Assembly (NCBI GenBank): GCA_050944255.1
Contig: JBMNQS010000008.1
Location: forward strand, 1 to 43,923
Direction of reading: 5' to 3'
Length of the DNA: 43,923 nt
Source: JBMNQS01 sp050944255
Lineage (GTDB): Bacteria > Bacillota > Clostridia > Christensenellales > Maliibacteriaceae
This document shows positions 33,059 through 41,892 of this stretch, one piece after another. Under the pieces are notes generated by a model. It saw nothing but the letters and a program-made list of their open reading frames with translations. It was not told the DNA's origin and searched no databases. A program made the position numbers and the translations under genes. How positions within the stretch are numbered: position 1 is the first letter of the stretch; every line of letters begins with the position of its first letter.

Positions 33059-33093
33059 GACGCCCTTTTGCCGGAATGCCGGCAAAAAGGGCG
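33059..33093. terminator. Strong hairpin between convergent genes
   Basis: CGCCCTTTTGCCGG and CCGGCAAAAAGGGCG form a 14-bp stem (one bulged A) with loop AATG. It lies between the CPBP gene and the oppositely oriented MFS chimera. It lacks a T-tract, so it may be a weak bidirectional terminator. Confidence 0.55.
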
Positions 33094-33163
33094 TGCTGGA
33101 GGGCTATTATGTAGGTTCTACCCAAGCAGACTGCTTCCTCAGGCAAATTATAAGACAACGCGT

Positions 33164-34888
33164 CTAGTTGTGATGTTGAATGATTTCTCGTTTGACATCA
33201 AGCCCATCTCGTCTTTTAATTAAAAATACTGACAGAAGAAATTGGATAAGTGCGATGACCGATATGCCCATAAAAGCTGCATTGATGCCCTGTATATCGG
33301 CATCAGCCAAATTTAGCCTCTGAAAACCGGACGCCGCCACCGTCATGATTGAGGTAAATACGGCGCAGCTTATAGCGCCGGTTATTGTGCGCAGTGATGA
33401 AAGTAAAGCCGTGCCGTGAACAGCATTTTCGGCCCCCATCGTACTGAGCGACCACGTCACCGCCGGCATCAGGACCAGTCCAACGGCCAACAGGCGCAGT
33501 ACAAAAGTAGCCGCAATGTATATCATGGATGTACTGTCGCTTAAAAAAGATATCCCGATACTGCCGATGAGCAAGGCCCCGCTTCCCACGATGGATAGCT
33601 TGCCGATGCCAACCTTATCGTATATTTTCCCCGCAAAGGGGCTTACGACAGCCATGGCCAGCGCTCCGGGCATGGCAATTATTCCCGAAATGGTAGCGGA
33701 ATAACCGCGCAGCGTCTGTATATAGATGGGAATCAGTGTACCGCCGCCCATTAAAATGGCGAACATCAGCATATTCATGATGACCCCCAGCCGGAACTCC
33801 CGGTTTTTGAATGTCCGCAGTTCCAGAAACGGTTCTTTCAGATGAAACTGCCGCTGTACAAACACCGCCAGCGCAACAAGGCCAATAGCCATCGGGCCAC
33901 CCACAAACAGACTTAAAAATTGATGTATCCCCAGATTGCCCATGCCGATAAACAAACCGCTGAAACCAATGGCGCACAGCAGCATGGATAGACTGTCGAA
34001 TTGCTGTTTGACTGTTTCCAGTATGTTGTCAAGTACTTTAACGGCAATCAGAATATCCAAAACGGCTAACGCGGCGCATACCCAGAAAATAAAGTGCCAT
34101 CCGAGAGAATCGATAACGATACCTGCCAGTGTCGGTGCAATGACCGGGGCCGCTCCAATGGCAAGTCCATAAATGCCCATGACCGTTCCGCGCCTTTCAA
34201 TCGGAAAGATCGTCAGAATAACCACCTGGGTCAGGGACATCACAACGCCCTTTCCGGCAGCTTGGAGGACACGGCCAATCATCAGCAGCGCAAACGTATC
34301 GGCAACGGCTGCAAGCAGCAAGCCAATCGTAAAAACGCTCATTGACACGAGAAAAAGCTGTTTTGTGGGGAACCGGCGGATAAGATACGGCACGCCATAG
34401 AGCTTTCGCTCAAGGGGTATTTCCCTGTGGAAGCCCGTTTCAAACGCGCCCAGAAACAGCGCGTCGGGCAGTGCCTCTCTCATCGTCCGAATCGTTTCGA
34501 TGTACGCGGTGTTGTGAAGCCTTGCCAGCGGCAACCACTGCCGCATGCCGCGCACAACCTCGTCGGTCAGCTCATGAACGCCAAAATGGTTTTTGGACAG
34601 CGTGGCCTTATACCCTACCCTTTGAATTTCCTCTATCGCTGGAATCACGCCTTCGGACGAAGAGATAAGGCAGTCCAGGAAGCGTTTTATCCCGGAGCGG
34701 TAATCGGGTATGTTTTGATTCTCTTTATCAATTTGTTGGCCGGTCACCCGGTTCACATACTGGAAGATAGCATCGTCAACGCTACCGACCCGTTCGATTT
34801 TGCACTGCGCAAGAACTTTGCACGCCGGCATATCGTACAGCTTAAATTTAAGGGAGGTACTCCCGGCATTGCAGACCAATATCTTCAT
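33164..34888 (-). CDS. Chimera: acetate-kinase N-terminus fused to DHA2-type MFS transporter
   Basis: A 574-residue frame built of two unrelated genes. Residues 1-168 are the first third of an acetate/butyrate-kinase family protein: MKILVCNAGSTSLKFKL (phosphate loop, Asn7), ARLHNTAYIETI, and GAFETGFHREIPLERKLYGVPY, where the usual catalytic Asp of FDTAFH is Glu150. From residue 169 it is an MFS drug transporter of the 14-helix type lacking its first helix (LIRRFPTKQLFLVSMSVFTIG, GRVLQAAGKGVVMSLTQ, FPIERRGTVMGIYGLAIGAAPVIAPTLAG). The seam, near 34384, falls where acetate kinases read YGIRRYGFHG and transporters read LxRRF, so a short shared IRR-coding word may have recombined. The kinase cannot work; a transporter is unlikely. 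Last gene of the operon. Confidence 0.82.
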   Translation of the reverse strand: MKILVCNAGSTSLKFKLYDMPACKVLAQCKIERVGSVDDAIFQYVNRVTGQQIDKENQNIPDYRSGIKRFLDCLISSSEGVIPAIEEIQRVGYKATLSKNHFGVHELTDEVVRGMRQWLPLARLHNTAYIETIRTMREALPDALFLGAFETGFHREIPLERKLYGVPYLIRRFPTKQLFLVSMSVFTIGLLLAAVADTFALLMIGRVLQAAGKGVVMSLTQVVILTIFPIERRGTVMGIYGLAIGAAPVIAPTLAGIVIDSLGWHFIFWVCAALAVLDILIAVKVLDNILETVKQQFDSLSMLLCAIGFSGLFIGMGNLGIHQFLSLFVGGPMAIGLVALAVFVQRQFHLKEPFLELRTFKNREFRLGVIMNMLMFAILMGGGTLIPIYIQTLRGYSATISGIIAMPGALAMAVVSPFAGKIYDKVGIGKLSIVGSGALLIGSIGISFLSDSTSMIYIAATFVLRLLAVGLVLMPAVTWSLSTMGAENAVHGTALLSSLRTITGAISCAVFTSIMTVAASGFQRLNLADADIQGINAAFMGISVIALIQFLLSVFLIKRRDGLDVKREIIQHHN

Positions 34889-34973
34889 TATCGTTCTCCT
34901 GTTTCATTGCGTCGCCGCATGATGCCGTACTGCCGCCGCAGGTAAAAACGCTGTCCATGCTCCCTTTTCCGGT

Positions 34974-35159
34974 TCAAAAGCCCCCGAGAGACTTCAGGAT
35001 ATCCTGCATTTGTTTATCGCCTCCGGCCACCGGTTTCCAATCCACCTGCACCACTTCCACATTTTGCTTTTCAAGTGCTTCGCCAAAAAGCCTTGGTCCG
35101 ATATTGACCACCACAAGCTGCGACTCAAACAATTTTTGTATTTTGTCCGTACTTTTCAT
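34974..35159 (-). CDS. Detached C-terminal domain of FdrA
   Basis: Protein of 61 residues: SQLVVVNIGPRLFGEALEKQNVEVVQVDWKPVAGGDKQMQDILKSL. The same motif (VINIGLRSFALEL ... VAGG) forms the last 50 residues of E. coli FdrA. Here it is a separate gene whose ATG overlaps the FdrA stop codon (ATGA), so the two parts are made in coupled fashion and probably reassemble. Full domain, no decay visible. Confidence 0.85.
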   Translation of the reverse strand: MKSTDKIQKLFESQLVVVNIGPRLFGEALEKQNVEVVQVDWKPVAGGDKQMQDILKSLGGF

Positions 35160-36706
35160 ACTGCGTCCCTCTCATTCTTCAGGCGGATGATCTCGCCGGC
35201 TAAAAGGCCCGCGCGGTAGTTCGTCTGGCAGACGTACACGCCCGCCTGGCGAAGTTTATCCCGCTGCACGCGGACATCCTGGAAATCCGCGTCGGTACCC
35301 AGTACCGACGCCACCACGGCAAGTCTTCCCCCGCGGGACTGGGCAAGGCGCATGGCCTCTTGGATATCGCCAATAACGGCGCCTGCCGGATCCATGTTTC
35401 CCGGCGGAGTCAGGATAAAGTCCATCAAAAGAACCGCCGTCTCGGGATCGCCGGCCTCGCGCAGAATCGCGGGCTTTCTGACACCGGGATCAATTACCGG
35501 ATGCGGCCGCCCCAGCGTGAACTCCTCTTCCCCGTAATCGATCACCGTATTGCCGACGCTCTTATACGAATCGGCCAGTTTCAGTTCCGGGGACAGCGGG
35601 CAGTTGGAATGGATGCCTCCGATTTTATCCTGCATGGCCCGCATCACCTCGTCGCAATACGTTCCTCCGTTGAACGCGCCGCGGACGTATTTCTGCTGCG
35701 GGCTCATCCCGGTAACTGCCTCCCTGGCGATCTGCGCTATCTCTTCATCGGAGGCCAGCGGATATTCCTTCCCGATCAGCGCCAGTGCCTTTTGCGCGCA
35801 GTCGTCCAGGTTTTCCGCCCAGATGGCGCCGGTGGCTTCCACCTCTTGCCGGGTGGCGCCCATAAAGAATACAACCACCGGTTTTTTGCACTGCGCGATG
35901 CGGTCCAGGAGCTTTTTCAGAATGTCTTCCGCGGGTTTTCTGGAAATCAAAACAATGTATTTTGTCTCCGGATCGTTCTCAAGGGCATCGATGCCCATCA
36001 GCATGCTGATGCCGCCCACGGGCTCTTTCAGGTCGTTCCCGCCGGTGCCGATCCCCTGGGATATGCCGCTTCCCACTTCATGCATGATGGCGGCCACGTG
36101 CTGTATGCCGCACCCCGACGCACCGCAAATTCCGAAGGGGCCTGTGTTGTTGATGCTGGCCAGCACAAATGCCGCGCCGTTGATATTGGCCACCCCGCAG
36201 TCCGGGCCCATGCACAGCAGTCCCTTTTTAAGGGCCAGCTCCTTCATTTCCCGCTCATCCTCAAGGGGTACATTGTTGCTGAACACCACGCAGTGAAGAC
36301 CCAGATGAAGCGCTTTTTTCACTTCTTCCAATGCGTATTCCCCGGGAACGGCAATCGAGCAGATATTCGCCCGCGGATGTGCCTCCACCGCCGCTTCGAC
36401 AGTGGGATACGAGATTCTGTTCTTATCCCCGCCGCCTGCGTCGTCCAGTTCCTGCGTCTTTGCAGCGGCCTTTTCAAAGGCTTCCTCCGACTGCGCGCGG
36501 GCCGCGATGACAAAATCATTCTCTCCCGCACTCTCAATCTCGCTATTGATCAGACCAAGCTCCGCCATCGTCTTTTTGTTGGCCTCCGTAGCCATGGCAG
36601 CGTAGGCGGTTTCAATGCCTTCGGCATCCAGAAGTACGGAAGTGGTAAAAAGCGTGGCCAGCGAATCTACATAGGTACTCTTTTTTACAATGACAAACAG
36701 ACTCAT
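35156..36706 (-). CDS. fdrA: FdrA-like acyl-CoA-synthetase-fold protein (AllF relative)
   Basis: Cytoplasmic enzyme subunit of 516 residues, related to the alpha chain of succinyl-CoA synthetase. Landmarks are SVAVPGEYALEEVKKALHLGLHCVVFSNNVPLEDEREMKELALKKGLLCMGPDCGVANINGAAFV (printed here as CSIAVPGEYALEE and MGPDCG), GICGASGCGIQHVAAIMHEVGSGISQGIGTGGNDL and GRPHPVIDPGVR. E. coli FdrA, renamed AllF, is reported to work with YlbE and YlbF as oxamate carbamoyltransferase. The gene overlaps the DUF1116 gene upstream (ATGA) and the small C-terminal-domain gene downstream. The third E. coli subunit (DUF2877, AllH) is not in the window. Confidence 0.9.
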   Translation of the reverse strand: MSLFVIVKKSTYVDSLATLFTTSVLLDAEGIETAYAAMATEANKKTMAELGLINSEIESAGENDFVIAARAQSEEAFEKAAAKTQELDDAGGGDKNRISYPTVEAAVEAHPRANICSIAVPGEYALEEVKKALHLGLHCVVFSNNVPLEDEREMKELALKKGLLCMGPDCGVANINGAAFVLASINNTGPFGICGASGCGIQHVAAIMHEVGSGISQGIGTGGNDLKEPVGGISMLMGIDALENDPETKYIVLISRKPAEDILKKLLDRIAQCKKPVVVFFMGATRQEVEATGAIWAENLDDCAQKALALIGKEYPLASDEEIAQIAREAVTGMSPQQKYVRGAFNGGTYCDEVMRAMQDKIGGIHSNCPLSPELKLADSYKSVGNTVIDYGEEEFTLGRPHPVIDPGVRKPAILREAGDPETAVLLMDFILTPPGNMDPAGAVIGDIQEAMRLAQSRGGRLAVVASVLGTDADFQDVRVQRDKLRQAGVYVCQTNYRAGLLAGEIIRLKNERDAV

Positions 36707-37965
36707 CCGGCCTTCACCCCATCCTGTAATTTTTCGCTGAATCCCAGCAGCGCCTTCTTAAAACACTCCATCGGGAACTGGGTAAAGCCAATTGTCCCCT
36801 GTCCGCCTCTTTTCAGGGTGCCCCCGCCATGGCTGGTGGGAAGGATATTGAGCCCCACAACCCGGCGCATATCCACGCCCACAGGGAATCCCCGGAAATC
36901 ATCCCACGGTATGGGCGCGTATTTATGCTCTCCCAGGCTGACGGCCCGGGCGTTTTCCGTACGCCTTTTCGCCTCCTCAAACGAGCCGCCCGTAAGGCGC
37001 ACATAGGCCGGACCGGCAATGGCGGACATCCCGCCCAATCCGTACACTTCGGTCACGCAGCTGTCTCCCAGAAAGCCCAGCATGTCATCCTCGGTGTAGG
37101 ACGGGTTGAGATACTGGCCCAGAATCTTCGGCGCTTCGGTGGTGAACCACTGATTGCCCGTACCGGCAAACTGCAGGCCGAACTCGACGCCGTTTCCGCC
37201 CATGCCGACCATAACGGTGGACAGCGGAACTTCCTTCACTGAGCTGACGACGCTCTCCACGCCGGCCATCATCACGTGCAGAAAGAATCTGTCGTTGGCC
37301 GCATACTGCTTGATGATCCTGTCTTTTTCCGGGAAATCGCAGTCGAGCATAAACGGAATGAGCTGCAGCGCCATATGCATGGATGCGGCCGGCTGGCGGT
37401 TGTGGTTTTCATCGCCCATGCCCGCGGTTTTGCTCAGGGTGTTGATCAGGTCAATGCCGCCGGCTTTGCGTACCGCCTCTCCAAGCGCCGGGCCGTAATA
37501 ATCCCGGAACCACTCCAGATCGCTCTGGACTTCCTCGTTGTAAAAGCCCCACCGCAGCACATTCATCGAGGTTCCCGGATGCGGCGCGCAAAAGCCCCGG
37601 CCGCCAAAGGTCTTATCCTCGCAAACGATCACCGGCATGCTGGCGGACGTCGCCATGGCGGCGCCGCAGGCGCAATTATAGTCCTGTCCGGCCGCCACGA
37701 CGATCCGGCCATCTTCGACCATTTTCCACGCCTCTTGTTCGTCCTTTGCCAGGCCTTCATAAACGATGGCGCCGCAAATAGCAACCTTGACGGGATGCAC
37801 GATTTTTTCCGTTGCAATAGGAGGGCCCGCAACCAGAATCGTTTTTTCCGTCATGTTGGGAATGGCCTGGATAGCCGGCTGAACGTCGATCCAGACCGGA
37901 CGTCCGTTCAACATGATATTCATAGCCTGTGCGTTGGCTTGGTCGATCTTCTTTTCAATACTCAT
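36703..37965 (-). CDS. DUF1116 protein (YlbE/AllG relative)
   Basis: Cytoplasmic protein of 420 residues from ATG 37965 (MSIEKKIDQANAQAMNIMLNGRPVWIDVQPA), chosen because GGAGG lies 5 bases upstream. DUF1116 landmarks are GRIVVAAGQDYNCACGAAMATSASMPV, DKTFGGRGFCAPHPGTSMNVLRWGFY, SMHMALQLIPFM, GVESVVSSVKEVPLSTVMVGMGGNGVEFGLQFAGTGNQWFTTEAP split over the middle, and SHGGGTLKRGGQGTIGF at the end. In E. coli the homologue YlbE (AllG) is a subunit of oxamate carbamoyltransferase. It follows the DppF-type ATPase by 18 bases and overlaps fdrA, so transport and enzyme are made together. Confidence 0.9.
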   Translation of the reverse strand: MSIEKKIDQANAQAMNIMLNGRPVWIDVQPAIQAIPNMTEKTILVAGPPIATEKIVHPVKVAICGAIVYEGLAKDEQEAWKMVEDGRIVVAAGQDYNCACGAAMATSASMPVIVCEDKTFGGRGFCAPHPGTSMNVLRWGFYNEEVQSDLEWFRDYYGPALGEAVRKAGGIDLINTLSKTAGMGDENHNRQPAASMHMALQLIPFMLDCDFPEKDRIIKQYAANDRFFLHVMMAGVESVVSSVKEVPLSTVMVGMGGNGVEFGLQFAGTGNQWFTTEAPKILGQYLNPSYTEDDMLGFLGDSCVTEVYGLGGMSAIAGPAYVRLTGGSFEEAKRRTENARAVSLGEHKYAPIPWDDFRGFPVGVDMRRVVGLNILPTSHGGGTLKRGGQGTIGFTQFPMECFKKALLGFSEKLQDGVKAG

Positions 37966-37983
37966 AACTTCCTCCAAAACCAA

Positions 37984-38934
37984 TCAATCTACGAGCACAC
38001 AGCGGACGAAGTGGCCCTTTTCCACTTCACGTAGATGTTGGGGTTCTTTGCATTTTTCAGTGGCGTATTTACAGCGTGACGCAAACCTGCATCCCGGATC
38101 GGGCTCTATGGGATTTCCGACCTCTCCCTTGAGCAGCTCCCTCTCAACACTCCTGCAGGCCAGATCCGTGGTGGGTATGGCGGACAGCAGCGCAACGGTG
38201 TACGGGTGCTGCGGCGAGGCAAACAGCACCTTGCGTGGCGCGTACTCCACGATCTGCCCCAGATACATCACCGCTATATAATCGCTGATATGTTTAACCA
38301 CGCAAAGATCGTGCGTGATGAACATATAGGACAATCCCTTTTGGTCCTGAAGATCCATCAGCAGATTGAGAATCTGTGCCTGGATGGACACATCCAGCGC
38401 CGATACCGGCTCATCGCATACGATAAAATCCGGGTCAACGGCCAGCGCCCGCGCCAGCCCGACACGCTGCCGCCGGCCGCCGTCAAGCTCATGAGGATAC
38501 GTATTGTAGTAGCGCTCGGGCAATCCGCACAGGTCCATCAATTCATGGATCTGCGCCTTCATGTTCGCTTTGCCCTTCACGTTTTTTGTAACCTTCATGG
38601 GCTCGGCGATGATATCGCCGATGGAAAGCCTTGGATTGAGCGAGGTAAAGGGATCCTGGAAAATCATCTGCATCTTCGAGCGCATGGGCTTCATTTTCTT
38701 TTTGCTATAGGTCAGGATATTGTCGCCGTCATACAACACTTCGCCGCCTGTGGCATCCAGCAGCCGCATGATCGTCCGCCCGAGCGTGGATTTCCCGCAG
38801 CCGGACTCCCCCACAACGCCAAGGGTTTCTCCCTGGTTGATCACGATATTCACATCATCCACCGCATGCAGGAGGCCCCGTGGGGTTTTGAAGTATTTTT
38901 TCAGCCCTTTTGTTTCAATCAATGGAGTACTCAT
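37984..38934 (-). CDS. Peptide/nickel-type ABC transporter ATPase (DppF/OppF)
   Basis: Second ATPase of the importer, 316 residues. Walker A GESGCGKST, signature LDGGRRQR, Walker B FIVCDEPVSALD and H-loop FITHD are present; LDGG instead of LSGG is a known variant in this family. The C-terminal part holds the oligopeptide-transporter motif ending in Cys-rich GCRFASRCKYATEKC, which in relatives binds a 4Fe-4S cluster or metal. Starts 3 bases after the DppD stop. Confidence 0.93.
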   Translation of the reverse strand: MSTPLIETKGLKKYFKTPRGLLHAVDDVNIVINQGETLGVVGESGCGKSTLGRTIMRLLDATGGEVLYDGDNILTYSKKKMKPMRSKMQMIFQDPFTSLNPRLSIGDIIAEPMKVTKNVKGKANMKAQIHELMDLCGLPERYYNTYPHELDGGRRQRVGLARALAVDPDFIVCDEPVSALDVSIQAQILNLLMDLQDQKGLSYMFITHDLCVVKHISDYIAVMYLGQIVEYAPRKVLFASPQHPYTVALLSAIPTTDLACRSVERELLKGEVGNPIEPDPGCRFASRCKYATEKCKEPQHLREVEKGHFVRCVLVD

Positions 38935-38937
38935 GCT

Positions 38938-39918
38938 CTACTCATCCCCCATTTCGGCGTATTTGTAGCACTTGATGTGGTGCGTGCCTATGGCGAACAT
39001 CGGCGGCGCCTGCTCCGTGCATTGCTGCATGCGATAAGGGCACCTGTCTGCAAATTTACATGCGGCAGGAAGATTGGTGGGATCCGCCATAAATCCGGGA
39101 ATCGGCACCAATCGGTCCGTATCGATTGTCAGACACGGAATGCTGTCAAACAGCCCCTGTGTATACGGATGGTTTTTCTCTTTTGTAAACACATCCTCCA
39201 CCCGCCCTTGTTCGATGACTTCGCCCGCATACACCACGGCGACATTGGCGCAAAATTCCGCCACAACGCCCAGGTCATGGGTAATGACGATCATTGCGGA
39301 GTTGAATTTTTCCTTCAGTTCCTTCATCAGATGCAGTATCTGCGCCTGAATCGTAACATCCAGAGCCGTCGTCGGTTCGTCGGCGATCAATAGCTCCGGC
39401 TCCGCCACCAGCGCCATGGCGATACCGATCCGCTGCTTCATCCCGCCGCTGAATTGATGCGGGTATTCCGCTTTGCGGTGGGGCTGGATGCCAACGAGTC
39501 TCAGCATTTCATCGACAAGTTTTTCCTTCTCGCTTTTGGACATATCCGGAGAATGCAGATCAAGCACCTCTCTGATCTGGTCGCCTACGGGGATAATCGG
39601 GTTCAGGCTGGTCATGGGGTCCTGAAAGATCATCGACACCTTGGCGCCCCTGAGCTGCAGCATCTCCCGTTTGCCGGCCGACAACAGGTCTCTCCCGTCG
39701 TAATGGATACTTCCCTTTGTGATCTGTCCCACTTTATCCGGCAGCAGTCTCAGTACGCTTAAAGCCATCGTGGTTTTTCCGGCGCCGGTTTCGCCCACAA
39801 CGCCCAGCACTTCGCCTTTGTTGACGGTTAAATTGAATCCATTGAGCGCATATACCACAGCGTCGTCCGTGTTGTACTGCACATGAAGATCTTTAATTTC
39901 AAGTAATTTCTCACTCAT
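38938..39918 (-). CDS. Peptide/nickel-type ABC transporter ATPase (DppD/OppD)
   Basis: First ATPase of the importer, 326 residues from ATG 39918 (MSEKLLEIKDLHVQYNTDD); GGTGG lies just upstream, and an in-frame start further up would overlap the permease gene. Walker A GETGAGKTT, signature FSGGMKQR, Walker B LLIADEPTTALD, H-loop VITHDLGV. The C-terminus has CKFADRCPYRMQQC, the usual Cys cluster. It ends in TAG, showing that amber is a normal stop here. Confidence 0.93.
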   Translation of the reverse strand: MSEKLLEIKDLHVQYNTDDAVVYALNGFNLTVNKGEVLGVVGETGAGKTTMALSVLRLLPDKVGQITKGSIHYDGRDLLSAGKREMLQLRGAKVSMIFQDPMTSLNPIIPVGDQIREVLDLHSPDMSKSEKEKLVDEMLRLVGIQPHRKAEYPHQFSGGMKQRIGIAMALVAEPELLIADEPTTALDVTIQAQILHLMKELKEKFNSAMIVITHDLGVVAEFCANVAVVYAGEVIEQGRVEDVFTKEKNHPYTQGLFDSIPCLTIDTDRLVPIPGFMADPTNLPAACKFADRCPYRMQQCTEQAPPMFAIGTHHIKCYKYAEMGDE

Positions 39919-39928
39919 ATTCAGCCAC

Positions 39929-40825
39929 CTAATTTTTGGTCCTGGGGTCAAGCGCGTCCCTCAGGCCGTCCCCCATGAAATTCAAGCACATAACGGCAAG
40001 CATAATGAAGGCGCCGGGTATCAGGCCCAGGTATGGATAGTAGCGTATATTGGTCCTGTTCTCCGAGAGGATGGTGCCCCATTCCGGCGTGGGCGACGCG
40101 ACGCCTATACCCAGAAATCCCAGAGAAGCGATGGAAAGAATCGTAAAGCCCAGTCCCAGCGTGGCGCTGACCACAACCGGTCCCAGTCCGTTTGGGATGA
40201 TATGCTTGAATATGATCCTTGCCGAGCTGGTCCCGCAGCATTTGGCCGCCTCCACGAATTCCTGGTTGCGCAGCGTCAGTATCGAGGAGCGGACCGTCCG
40301 AGCGTATCTGGGGAAAGACGCAATGGAAAGCGCGATGAGCATCTTGAAGGTGCCCTGCCCCAGCGCGGACACCACCGCCATGGCTAAAAGCATCTACGGA
40401 ACGGCCATGAAGATATCGCATACCCTCATAATGACGTTATCGACCCGCCCTCCGAAATATCCGGCAATGCCGCCGAACAGCACGCCTGCCGCCAGCCCCA
40501 GGCCGACGGTTACAAGCCCCGCCAGCAGTGAGATCCTGCCGCCGTATATAATGCGGGCGAACAGGTCTCTGCCCAACTGATCGGTACCGAACCAGTGCTC
40601 CGCATTTGGCGCGATAAAGCGGTCGGCCATGCTCTGTTTATAGACTGCCTCATAGTCGATGTACAAAGGAGCGGTAACGCAAAGCAGCAGCAGCACAACA
40701 ATCATAATCAGCCCAAACATGGCCAGTTTGTTCTTTTTAAATCGGAACCATACTAATCCCCATTGGCTTCTGTTTTCCGGCAAAGCTAATTTTTTATGTT
40801 TTTTTACCATACTGTTTATACTCAA
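39929..40825 (-). pseudogene. Peptide/nickel-type ABC permease DppC with an in-frame amber codon
   Basis: Second membrane subunit. The reading frame is one continuous DppC (299 codons): FRFKKNKLAMFGLIMIV, EHWFGTDQLGRDLFARIIYGGRISLLAG, the IMRVCDIFMAVP motif, then TAG at 40391-40393 and, in the same frame, MLLAMAVVSALGQGTF ... SFPRYARTVRSSILTLRNQEFVEAAKCCGTS ... DPRTKN. DppC proteins normally read IPSMLLA here, so Ser TCG became TAG by one base. All else is intact. An ATG directly follows the stop, but restart would give only half a protein. Other genes in the window (DppD, GerAA, GerAC) end in TAG, which argues against general recoding. The transporter is probably inactive unless the codon is read through or is an error. 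Confidence 0.85.
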
Positions 40826-40849
40826 ATTAAAACACCGCCTTCCGAAGCC

Positions 40850-41779
40850 TTAGGCCTCATAGCCAAGTTTGATCCTTGGATCAATGACTGCGTACAGCAG
40901 GTCCACCAACAGATTCACAACGCCGACAAAGGTAGCGATAATTACGATGATCCCCATCACCACCGGCACGTCCCGCAGTCTTACGGCGTTAATGAGCAGC
41001 GAGGCGACTCCAGGGATCGCAAATACGCTCTCTGTTACGATGGTGCCTCCCAGCAGCATGGCAAAAGCTATGCCAAGCTGAGTGATCACCGGCAGCATGC
41101 CGTTGCGAAGCACATGCCGGACGATGACGCGCCTTTCGGTGGCGCCCTTTGATCTGGCGGTGCGGACATAGTCCTGTTTGATCACTTCAAGCATGCTGGT
41201 GCGCGTCATGCGGACCTGACTGGCAAGCTGGGCGGCGGCCAGCGTCACCGCCGGCAGGACGAAGTGCGCCAATGAGCCGGCGCCTGTGGCCGGCAGCCAT
41301 CCCAGTCGTAAACTTATATATACCTGCGCCATCAGTCCGAACCAAAAGGCCGGCATGGAAGAAAAGATCATGGCGCCTGCCAGCGTGGTATAGTCAACTA
41401 CATGGTACTGCCGCACCGCGGCCAGGATGCCCAGGGGGATGCCTAGTACCGCGGCCAGGCCCATGGCCAGCAAACCCAGTGTCAGCGTATTGGGAAGACG
41501 GGCCAGGAATTCCGAGATGACATTGAAATTGTTATACCAGGATGTTCCGAAGTCGCCGCGAAAAACCCCGAGCATATAGCTTCCGTAGCGGACCAATACC
41601 GGCCTATCCAGTCCCAGTTCCGTTCTTTTGGCCAGGACTTCCTCATGCGTTGCGTCGCTGCCCAGAATCAATCGGGCGGGATCGCCCGGCGCAACGCTCA
41701 TAATCACATAGATAAAAAGAGTAATCCCTACGACGACGGGAAGGAGCATCAGCACTCTCTTCAAAATAAATTTACCCAT
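40850..41779 (-). CDS. Peptide/nickel-type ABC permease DppB
   Basis: First membrane subunit of the importer, 309 residues, six helices. Typical features are FILKRVLMLLPVVVGITLFIYVIMSVAPGDPARLI at the start, LGLDRPVLVRYGSYM, the binding-protein-dependent motif RMTRTSMLEVIKQDYVRTARSKGATERRVI and the closing YAVIDPRIKLGYEA. Complete. It lies about 110 bases downstream of the binding-protein gene, with a hairpin between, and 24 bases upstream of dppC. Confidence 0.93.
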   Translation of the reverse strand: MGKFILKRVLMLLPVVVGITLFIYVIMSVAPGDPARLILGSDATHEEVLAKRTELGLDRPVLVRYGSYMLGVFRGDFGTSWYNNFNVISEFLARLPNTLTLGLLAMGLAAVLGIPLGILAAVRQYHVVDYTTLAGAMIFSSMPAFWFGLMAQVYISLRLGWLPATGAGSLAHFVLPAVTLAAAQLASQVRMTRTSMLEVIKQDYVRTARSKGATERRVIVRHVLRNGMLPVITQLGIAFAMLLGGTIVTESVFAIPGVASLLINAVRLRDVPVVMGIIVIIATFVGVVNLLVDLLYAVIDPRIKLGYEA

Positions 41780-41805
41780 ACTCTACCTCTCTTGGTATGG
41801 CAGCG

Positions 41806-41836
41806 GGGGCTCGAATGCTTTTTGGTTTCGAGCCCC
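41806..41836 (-). other. Intercistronic hairpin between binding protein and permease genes
   Basis: GGGGCTCGAA and TTCGAGCCCC form a perfect 10-bp stem with an 11-base loop. There is no T-tract on the minus strand. Such hairpins commonly stabilise the upstream mRNA, so the binding protein is made in excess over the permeases. Confidence 0.6.
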
Positions 41837-41892
41837 TCTGCGAACTGCTGCCCGAAATTATTCCAGATTCTTCTGCCTATTCGTAATCGTAC

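Noticed and set aside
40391..40393. UAG as a recoded (for example pyrrolysine) codon in dppC
   Set aside because: Several genes in the window end in TAG and dppC is not a methylamine-type enzyme; a nonsense mutation is simpler.
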